Positions 1 to 4,560 of a stretch of DNA of 7,939 nucleotides are shown one piece after another. A model generated the notes under the pieces. It saw only the letters and a program-made list of their open reading frames with translations. It was not told the DNA's origin and made no database searches. The translations under genes and the position numbers were made by a program. The stretch is from Lysobacteraceae bacterium (GTDB lineage Bacteria; Pseudomonadota; Gammaproteobacteria; Xanthomonadales; Xanthomonadaceae), in NCBI GenBank assembly GCA_017990865.1, contig JAGNNB010000129.1:1-7939 (forward strand). Reading direction: 5' to 3'. Numbering within the stretch: the stretch's first letter is position 1; each line of letters starts with the position of its first letter.

Positions 1-124
1 GAAGGTCCTGTCCTCCCTGAAGTCGGCGAAGGCCCGTCACCGCGACTGCAAAGTCGTTCGCCGCCGTGGCAAGGTCTTCGTGATCTGCAAGTCGAATCCG
101 CGTTTCAAAGCGCGCCAGCGCTGA
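1..124 (+). CDS. rpmJ: 50S ribosomal protein L36, type B (5' end cut by window edge)
   Basis: This is a small, very basic protein of the large ribosomal subunit. The window starts on the last base of what must be its ATG, so codons 2 to 41 and the TGA stop (122-124) are visible. It begins [17 protein letters not shown] and ends NPRFKARQR, which matches the type-B L36 family (also named ykgO) over its full usual length of 41 residues. The zinc-binding L36 form has Cys, Cys, Cys and His ligands. Here only the equivalents of two cysteines remain (Cys17 and Cys30); the first Cys position is His14 and the final His position is Phe36. It should therefore be the zinc-independent form. The last 24 bases form the first copy of a 35-bp repeat, and the stop codon sits in the 3' arm of a hairpin. 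The family call is firm; the start codon is inferred because its first two bases are missing. Confidence 0.95.
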   Translation, partial: KVLSSLKSAKARHRDCKVVRRRGKVFVICKSNPRFKARQR

Positions 125-205
125 AACTTCGAACACGTTTCAAAGCGCGCCAGCGCTGAAACTTCGAACGCCTCTCAAAGCGCACCAGCGCTGAGAGCAA
201 TCGAA
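101..205 (+). repeat. Three tandem 35-bp units, each a bulged hairpin
   Basis: Units lie at 101-135, 136-170 and 171-205. Units 1 and 2 differ only at their last base; unit 3 is more diverged. Each unit folds the same way: a 5-bp lower stem, a two-base AA bulge on the 5' side, a 5-bp upper stem AGCGC/GCGCT, and a 4-base loop (GCCA or ACCA). The stems span 102-127, 137-162 and 172-197. The lower stem is GTTTC/GAAAC in units 1 and 2 and CTCTC/GAGAG in unit 3, so two base pairs changed with both partners altered. Unit 1 is the 3' end of rpmJ, so the other copies look like duplications of the gene's tail into the downstream spacer. There is no T-run, so a classical intrinsic terminator is not evident. 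Confidence 0.9.
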
Positions 206-323
206 ACGCGCACCGCGTGGACGGCGTCGGTTACGACAGCCGGGGTTAGGAAGATCGGTTCGCGCAGCAGCGTCGAATCGCGACTCAGATACTTGCGACC
301 CGTCACGACGCCGCACCCCGCCT

Positions 324-349
324 CGAAGGCTGCAGAAATGCGGCCTTCG
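324..349 (+). other. 11-bp hairpin with GAAA tetraloop
   Basis: Positions 324-334 pair with 339-349 around the loop GAAA (335-338). Ten pairs are Watson-Crick and one is a U.G wobble (331 with 342). On the minus strand that pair becomes an A-C mismatch, so the fold favours a plus-strand RNA. GNRA tetraloops are a known stabilising RNA motif. No T-run follows (the next bases are TCGCGTTT), so it is a poor match to an intrinsic terminator. It could be a processed 3' end of the rpmJ transcript, part of a small RNA, or chance in GC-rich DNA. Confidence 0.6.
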
Positions 350-397
350 TCGCGTTTGGCGCATCGGATGCTTAACGTTTGCGCCGTTTCGGCCGCA

Positions 398-426
398 TGC
401 CACCGCCGCCGCGATACGCTTACAAT
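398..426 (+). promoter_or_regulatory. Candidate sigma70-type promoter for the 489-1887 unit
   Basis: A TACAAT hexamer at 421-426 matches the TATAAT -10 consensus in five of six bases. Seventeen bases upstream, TGCCAC at 398-403 is only a weak -35 match. Transcription would begin near 433 and leave a leader of about 55 bases before the ATG at 489. It is the best -10 box in this spacer, but the poor -35 keeps the call tentative. Confidence 0.35.
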
Positions 427-473
427 GCCGACGACGCGGCCGATGCCCGTCTTGCGCACACCGCATTTCGCCT

Positions 474-480
474 GAGGAGG
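474..480 (+). promoter_or_regulatory. Ribosome binding site
   Basis: GAGGAGG lies eight bases before the ATG at 489. It is a strong Shine-Dalgarno match and fixes this start codon. The genes at 832, 2037 and 3121 have nothing comparable. Confidence 0.85.
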
Positions 481-488
481 CTTCCACC

Positions 489-830
489 ATGCGCGTTCTC
501 CCCATCGCCGCTGTCGTCTTCGCCCTCGCCGCCTCGTGCGCGCTCATCGCTCCCCAGGCACATGCCGAAACGCTGCTGATCGAACGCGTCAACGCCGAAA
601 CCGGCATGGCCCTGCCCGCGCGCGGCATGCGTATGGCCGATGTCGAGCGCAAATTCGGCGCACCGACGCAGCGCCTCGAACCCCGCGGCGGCGAAAGCCG
701 CAGCCGGCCCACGATCAATCGCTGGACCTACCCGAACTTCGTCGTGTACTTCGAGAAAGACCGCGTCATCGATGCCGTCGCTATCCGCGCCACGCCGAAC
801 GAAGTCGGCCCCAAGGCCCCGATTCGCTGA
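489..830 (+). CDS. Small secreted BamE/SmpA-OmlA-like protein
   Basis: A 113-residue protein that looks exported and periplasmic. It has an N-terminal signal peptide: Arg2, a hydrophobic stretch over about residues 4-21, then AHA before Glu27 as a likely signal peptidase I site. Cys17 lies in AASC, a weak lipobox, so a lipoprotein is less likely but possible. The mature part fits the small SmpA/OmlA (BamE-like) fold: GMRMADVERKFGAP at 46-59 resembles the family's helix followed by G-x-P turn, and WTYPNFVVYFEKDRVIDAV (79-97) resembles the two strands with a turn. True BamE belongs to the outer-membrane protein assembly complex; this protein is more likely one of the many small relatives of unknown function. 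The start is set by the strong ribosome binding site. Its TGA lies one base before the aguA GTG, so the two are probably co-translated. The fold is inferred from pattern, not from a search. Confidence 0.75.
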   Translation: MRVLPIAAVVFALAASCALIAPQAHAETLLIERVNAETGMALPARGMRMADVERKFGAPTQRLEPRGGESRSRPTINRWTYPNFVVYFEKDRVIDAVAIRATPNEVGPKAPIR

Positions 831-831
831 C

Positions 832-1887
832 GTGGCCGCCGCTGATCGTTTTCCGGCGGAGTGGGAACCCCAGTCCGCCGTTCTGATCGCTTGGCCGCAC
901 GACGGCACCGATTGGGCACCGCGCCTCGCCGAGGTCGAAGAGACCTACATCGCGCTGGTATCGGCGATCGTTCGCTTCGAGAACGCGGTGATCTGCGTCG
1001 CCGACGACGATTTGCAGACCTACGCCGAAGCGCGGCTGCGCTCGGCGCGCGTGCAAATGGAGCGCGTGCGGTTCGTGGTGGTCGAGTACGACGACACGTG
1101 GCTGCGCGATTCGGGGCCGATCACGTTGAAAGCGGCCGGCGCCGAAGACGCGCGTTTCCGTCTACTCGATTTCCGCTTCACCGGCTGGGGCGGCAAATAC
1201 GAAGCCAGCCGCGACGACCGTTTGATCGAAGCGCTCGTCGCGCAAGGCGTCTTCGCCGATGCGACGCGCGAAGAGATCGATTTCGCGCTGGAGGGCGGCG
1301 GTATCGAAACCGACGGCGCCGGCACGCTCATGACGACATGGCGATGCCTGCACGAGCGACACCCGCAGGCGACCCGCGACGAACTGAGCGCGAAACTCGC
1401 CGGTTGGCTGCGCCAGGATCGCGTGCTGTGGCTCGACCACGGTTATCTGGAAGGCGACGACACCGACGCGCATATCGACACCCTTGCCCGCTTCGCCGCC
1501 GAAGACGCCATCGTGTTCCAAGCCTGCGACGACGCGAACGACAGCCACCACGCCGAACTGCAGGCGATGGGCGCGGAATTGGCGGCGCTGCGCACGCAAG
1601 ACGGAAATCCGTATCGATTGTTCCCGCTGCCGTGGGCGCCGCCGATTCTCGACGAGGGCCGTCGGCTCGCCGCGAGCTACGCAAATTTTTTGATCGTCGA
1701 TGACGCGGTGTTGATGCCGGCGTATGGCGACGCCGTAGCCGACGCAGGCGCGCAAGCGGTCATGGCCGAAGCGTTCCCGACGCGCGAGATCGTCGCGATC
1801 GACTGCCGTCCGCTGATTTGGCAGAACGGCAGTTTGCATTGCATTACGATGCAGTTGCCGACGGGTGCGTTGTCGAGCGCCCCATAG
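832..1887 (+). CDS. aguA: Agmatine deiminase
   Basis: Hydrolyses agmatine to N-carbamoylputrescine and ammonia (EC 3.5.3.12) in the cytoplasm, the first step of the two-enzyme agmatine route to putrescine. The 351-residue length is normal for the family (peptidylarginine-deiminase-type fold). Visible motifs are WPHDGTDW (21-28), DDTWLRDSGPI with Asp93, EGGGIETDGAGTLMTT beginning at Glu154, DTDAHIDTLARF with His214, and the C-terminal nucleophile Cys337 in GSLHCITMQLP. Asp, His and Cys are the catalytic residues expected of this family. The start is taken as GTG 832: it immediately precedes the conserved FPAEWEPQSA region, and the open frame further upstream only overlaps the previous gene. 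There is no good ribosome binding site, which suggests coupling to the upstream stop one base away. The TAG stop lies inside a palindromic repeat, so the last residues may have been altered by its insertion. Confidence 0.93.
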   Translation: MAAADRFPAEWEPQSAVLIAWPHDGTDWAPRLAEVEETYIALVSAIVRFENAVICVADDDLQTYAEARLRSARVQMERVRFVVVEYDDTWLRDSGPITLKAAGAEDARFRLLDFRFTGWGGKYEASRDDRLIEALVAQGVFADATREEIDFALEGGGIETDGAGTLMTTWRCLHERHPQATRDELSAKLAGWLRQDRVLWLDHGYLEGDDTDAHIDTLARFAAEDAIVFQACDDANDSHHAELQAMGAELAALRTQDGNPYRLFPLPWAPPILDEGRRLAASYANFLIVDDAVLMPAYGDAVADAGAQAVMAEAFPTREIVAIDCRPLIWQNGSLHCITMQLPTGALSSAP

Positions 1888-1954
1888 GGTGCGCCTGTGG
1901 CGCACCATTGCGTTTCGCGAATCACCAAAGCGGTGCGCCACAGGCGCACCCTAT
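1884..1954. repeat. REP-like nested inverted repeat overlapping the aguA stop
   Basis: A perfect 23-bp inverted repeat: arm 1884-1906 is the exact reverse complement of arm 1932-1954, with a 25-base centre (1907-1931). Each arm is itself a hairpin, GGTGCGCC and GGCGCACC around TGT in the left arm and ACA in the right. The centre contains the 8-bp palindrome TTCGCGAA (1914-1921). The left arm supplies the TAG stop of aguA (1885-1887). Paired, opposed hairpins ending in CTAT/ATAG resemble the dispersed REP-type palindromes of proteobacterial genomes, which are mobilised by RAYT transposases. No transposase is present here, and membership of a known family is inference. Confidence 0.88.
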
Positions 1955-1955
1955 C

Positions 1956-1999
1956 AAAGCAGAAAGAATCCATCGCGAAAGCAGAAAGCATCCATCGCG
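1956..1999. repeat. 22-bp tandem duplication
   Basis: Two adjacent 22-bp units, 1956-1977 and 1978-1999, agree at 21 of 22 positions (A at 1967 against C at 1989). Both start AAAGCAGAAAG and end ATCCATCGCG. They directly follow the palindrome and lie 37 bases before the aguB start. The near identity suggests recent replication slippage; a repeated protein binding site is possible but unsupported. Confidence 0.85.
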
Positions 2000-2036
2000 C
2001 ACGATTTGATCGAAGTCACCACATGATGAGTGTCGT

Positions 2037-2921
2037 ATGAGCAAGAAAACCCTTCCGGTCGCCCTGATCCAGGAACGCAACCACGGCGACGCCGCGGCGA
2101 ATCTGACCGTGATCGAAGATCGCGTCGGCGAGGCCGCGAAGCGCGGCGCGAAGTTGGTGCTGCTGCAGGAACTGCACAACGGCGCGTATTTCTGTCAGCA
2201 CGAATCGGTGGACGAGTTCGATCTGGCCGAACCGATTCCGGGGCCGAGCACCGAGCGTCTGAGCGCGTTGGCGAAACGGCATGGTGTGGTGCTGGTCAGT
2301 TCGTTGTTCGAACGTCGCGCGGCGGGGCTGTATCACAACACCGCTGTGGTGTTCGACGCCGACGGCTCCACCGCCGGTAAATACCGCAAGATGCACATCC
2401 CCGACGATCCGGGGTTCTATGAGAAGTTTTACTTCACGCCGGGCGATTTGGGCTTCACGCCGATCGACACCTCAGTGGGCCGTCTCGGCGTGTTGGTGTG
2501 CTGGGATCAGTGGTATCCGGAAGCCGCTCGCTTGATGGCGCTGGCCGGCGCAGAGCTTCTGCTGTACCCCACGGCCATCGGTTGGGACCCGTCCGATGAA
2601 CAGGCCGAAAAAGACCGCCAACGCGGCGCCTGGATTCTCAGCCATCGCGGCCACGCAGTCGCGAACGGCTTGCCGGTGCTCAGTTGCAATCGCGTCGGCC
2701 ACGAAGCTTCCCCGCTGGGCGCGTCGGGCATCGATTTCTGGGGCAACAGTCATGTGCTCGGCCCGCAAGGCGAGTTCATCGCCGAAGCGGGTACCGAACC
2801 GACGATTCTGATGGCCGAAGTCGACATGGCCCGCAGCGAACACGTCCGCCGCATCTGGCCGTTCCTGCGCGACCGCCGCATCGACGCTTACGGCGATTTG
2901 CTCAAACGCTACCGGGATTGA
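2037..2921 (+). CDS. aguB: N-carbamoylputrescine amidase
   Basis: Hydrolyses N-carbamoylputrescine to putrescine, CO2 and ammonia (EC 3.5.1.53), completing the pathway begun by AguA. The 294-residue protein has the carbon-nitrogen hydrolase (nitrilase superfamily) fold with the full Glu-Lys-Cys triad: Glu45 in LLQELHNG, Lys118 in GKYRKMHIPDDPGFYEKFYF and Cys155 in VLVCWDQWYPEAAR. The stretch GFYEKFYFTPGD and the later SCNRVG and GIDFWGNSHV segments are typical of the plant and bacterial AguB group. ATG 2037 is chosen because the protein opens directly into the first strand (LPVALIQERN); the ribosome binding site is weak. The 149-bp gap from aguA, filled by repeats, leaves open whether the two genes share a transcript. 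Confidence 0.95.
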   Translation: MSKKTLPVALIQERNHGDAAANLTVIEDRVGEAAKRGAKLVLLQELHNGAYFCQHESVDEFDLAEPIPGPSTERLSALAKRHGVVLVSSLFERRAAGLYHNTAVVFDADGSTAGKYRKMHIPDDPGFYEKFYFTPGDLGFTPIDTSVGRLGVLVCWDQWYPEAARLMALAGAELLLYPTAIGWDPSDEQAEKDRQRGAWILSHRGHAVANGLPVLSCNRVGHEASPLGASGIDFWGNSHVLGPQGEFIAEAGTEPTILMAEVDMARSEHVRRIWPFLRDRRIDAYGDLLKRYRD

Positions 2922-2993
2922 ACCGCTTCTTTCGGAACCCAGCCGTCATCGGCTCATCTCGCTATCGTTGGGCGCCGTGAACATGAAAACCGG

Positions 2994-3067
2994 CGAATCC
3001 CAGGCGCAAGACAGTTTCCCGCCAAGCGTCTATCCTTCGCGTTCCGTCGCGTTCGCCTGGAGATTCG
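2994..3067. repeat. Imperfect 13-bp inverted repeat upstream of the TraB-like gene
   Basis: Positions 2994-3006 (CGAATCCCAGGCG) pair with 3054-3067 (CGCCTGGAGATTCG), leaving one unpaired A at 3061 and a 47-base loop. It sits in the 199-bp spacer between aguB and the gene at 3121. It could be a hairpin in the leader RNA or chance; no other regulatory site in this spacer is convincing. Confidence 0.5.
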
Positions 3068-3120
3068 ATTACAGAATCGGTCAGGCGGGTCGGCGTTCCC
3101 TCCCCCATCCCGACGTCACG

Positions 3121-4386
3121 ATGACCGACACCGATTTGGACGCCACGCTCCCCGACGACGCACCGCCATCGCTGGACCCGTTGCACGACCAGCCGCATCA
3201 GATCGTCGAACGCTACGGCGTGCGCTACACCCTGCTCGGCACCGCGCACGTGTCCAAAGCGAGCCTCGACGCCGTGCGCGCCGCCATCGACAGCGGCGCT
3301 TACGACACCGTGGCGGTGGAGCTCGACGCCCAACGCGCGCAAGCGCTGACCGATCCCGACGCGTTGGCGCGGCTGGATCTGGTGAAAGTGCTGCGCGAGG
3401 GCAAAGCCGCTCTCTTCGCCGCGAATTTGGGCTTGGCGGCGTATCAGCGCCGGCTCGCCGAGCAATTGGGCATCGAGCCCGGCGCGGAACTCAAAGCCGC
3501 CGTACTGGACGCGCGCGAACGCGGCCTGGGCCTGCATTTGATCGACCGCGACGTGGGTCTGACCTTCAAACGCGCGATGCAGCGCTTGGGCTGGTGGGGA
3601 CGCACGAAGGTCTCGGCCGGGATCATGGCCTCGCTGCTGGGCGACGAGGAAGTCTCGGACGAGCAGATCGAAAGCCTGAAGGCCGGCGACATACTCGAAT
3701 CGAGTTTCAGCGAATTCGCGTCCGAAAGCCCCGCTTTGTACGAAACGGTGATCGCCGAGCGCGACCGCTACATGGCGACGCGTTTGCGCGAGATCGCGCT
3801 GGACCATCCCGCCGATGCGGGAATCGGGCCGCGCGAGGTGTTGGCGGTGGTCGGCGCCGGGCATTTGCAGGGCATGGCCAAGCATCTGGCCGAAGACGAC
3901 GGCGAGGCCGCGCCGATCAAAGCGGAACTCGAAGCGGTCAAACAGAAATCGTCGTTCCCGTGGTTCACGCTGCTGCTGGCGACGTTCGTGCTGGGCGGGT
4001 TCGTCTGGGGTTTTTGGCGCGGCGGTTTCGAGGTCGGCAGCGATCTGGTGCTGCAATGGGTGTTGGTCACCGGCGCGCTCGGCGCCTTGGGCTGTTTGGT
4101 CGCGGGCGGCCACCCGCTGAGCATCCTCACCGCCTTCGTCGCCTCGCCGATCACGCCGCTGCATCCCGCGCTCGCGTCCGGAACGCTCAGCGCCCTGGTC
4201 GAAGCCTGGGTGCGCAAGCCCACTTACGCCGACTTCATGAGCCTGCGCGACGATCTGCAAAGTGTGAAAGGCTGGTGGCGCAATCGCGTCGCCCGCACCC
4301 TGCTGAACTTCTTCCTCACCAGCATGGGGACCGCCATCGGCGTGTGGACCGGCGGCGCAAAAATGATCAAAACGTTGATCGGCTGA
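3121..4386 (+). CDS. TraB/PrgY/Tiki-family membrane protein
   Basis: A 421-residue protein of the TraB family, whose founders include the enterococcal pheromone-shutdown proteins TraB/PrgY and whose fold is shared with the Tiki metalloprotease superfamily. It keeps the two GxxH motifs of that superfamily, GTAH (40-43) and GAGH (245-248), the conserved Glu67 in VAVELDAQR, and the DRDVGLTFKRA segment from Asp142. The C-terminal third is membrane-embedded, with likely helices near 281-302, 308-330, 331-350 and 394-413. This is the usual layout of the bacterial and archaeal branch: a soluble catalytic-like domain followed by a membrane domain. ATG 3121 (MTDTDLDATLPDDAPP) is preferred over in-frame upstream starts (2968 or 2983), because the extra residues resemble nothing in the family; the ribosome binding site is weak either way. 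Substrate and activity are unknown, and no neighbour suggests a conjugation role. Confidence 0.85.
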   Translation: MTDTDLDATLPDDAPPSLDPLHDQPHQIVERYGVRYTLLGTAHVSKASLDAVRAAIDSGAYDTVAVELDAQRAQALTDPDALARLDLVKVLREGKAALFAANLGLAAYQRRLAEQLGIEPGAELKAAVLDARERGLGLHLIDRDVGLTFKRAMQRLGWWGRTKVSAGIMASLLGDEEVSDEQIESLKAGDILESSFSEFASESPALYETVIAERDRYMATRLREIALDHPADAGIGPREVLAVVGAGHLQGMAKHLAEDDGEAAPIKAELEAVKQKSSFPWFTLLLATFVLGGFVWGFWRGGFEVGSDLVLQWVLVTGALGALGCLVAGGHPLSILTAFVASPITPLHPALASGTLSALVEAWVRKPTYADFMSLRDDLQSVKGWWRNRVARTLLNFFLTSMGTAIGVWTGGAKMIKTLIG

Positions 4387-4416
4387 GCTCACGTATTCGC
4401 GAGACTCAGCCTCGCG
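4381..4416. other. Overlapping hairpins at the end of the TraB-like gene
   Basis: Two mutually exclusive stems are visible: GGCTGAG (4381-4387) with CTCAGCC (4405-4411), and CGCGAG (4398-4403) with CTCGCG (4411-4416). The first includes the stop codon. They may help end or protect the plus-strand transcript, but no T-run follows. Confidence 0.35.
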
Positions 4417-4493
4417 CGTCGCCGAGGTCCGCTCCGCGCATTCCCGAAGGCCAAACGCTCCGAACAACGATCGAAACGATCGAGACGACATCG

Positions 4494-4533
4494 GCTTACC
4501 GCATCGCTTCGCTTGACGCGCTGCGATAAGCCT
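4494..4533. terminator. Possible terminator hairpin between convergent genes
   Basis: A 15-base arm at 4494-4508 pairs with 4519-4533 at 13 of 15 positions around a 10-base loop. Read on the minus strand one of the two mismatches (4500 with 4527) becomes a G.U pair, so the fold is better for the RND transcript, which would meet it about 28 bases after its stop at 4561. A clear U-tract is missing on either side, so this may not be an intrinsic terminator. A second, smaller palindrome (CGATCG-AAA-CGATCG, 4469-4483) lies next to it. Confidence 0.4.
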
Positions 4534-4560
4534 TGCTGTGGGATTTCGCTTAGTCCTCGA

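Larger units (their letters stand above)
125..488. other. 364-bp spacer between rpmJ and the BamE-like gene
   Basis: No open frame here looks like a real protein. The minus-strand frame at 175-459 (94 codons) has no recognisable domain and its 3' end lies in the hairpin repeats. A short plus-strand frame at 293-475 also resembles nothing. What the spacer does hold is repeat units 2 and 3 (136-205), a GNRA-capped hairpin (324-349), a candidate promoter (398-426) and the ribosome binding site of the next gene (474-480). Positions 206-323 show nothing I can name. Confidence 0.6.

Noticed and set aside
101..205. CRISPR array
   Set aside because: The 35-bp units are directly adjacent with no spacers between them, only three copies exist, and the first is part of rpmJ.
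101..205. Classical Rho-independent terminator of rpmJ
   Set aside because: The hairpins are not followed by a T-run on the plus strand.
175..459. Minus-strand 94-codon open frame in the rpmJ downstream spacer (and the longer frame 140-718)
   Set aside because: No recognisable domain, no ribosome binding site seen, the ends fall in hairpin repeats, and the longer frame runs antisense through the BamE-like gene. Such frames are common in GC-rich DNA.
640..831. Longer N-terminus for agmatine deiminase from ATG 640
   Set aside because: The extra 64 residues are a frame-shifted reading of the BamE-like gene and are rich in Arg/Ser/Pro; the family normally starts shortly before the FPAEWEPQSA region.
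1884..1954. Insertion sequence ends
   Set aside because: Only 25 bases lie between the arms, no transposase is present, and no target-site duplication could be recognised; a REP-like palindrome explains it better.
2962..4491. 509-codon minus-strand frame opposite the TraB-like gene
   Set aside because: Its translation is biased in Arg, Gln, His and Gly with no domain, while the opposite strand encodes a clear TraB-family protein with conserved motifs.
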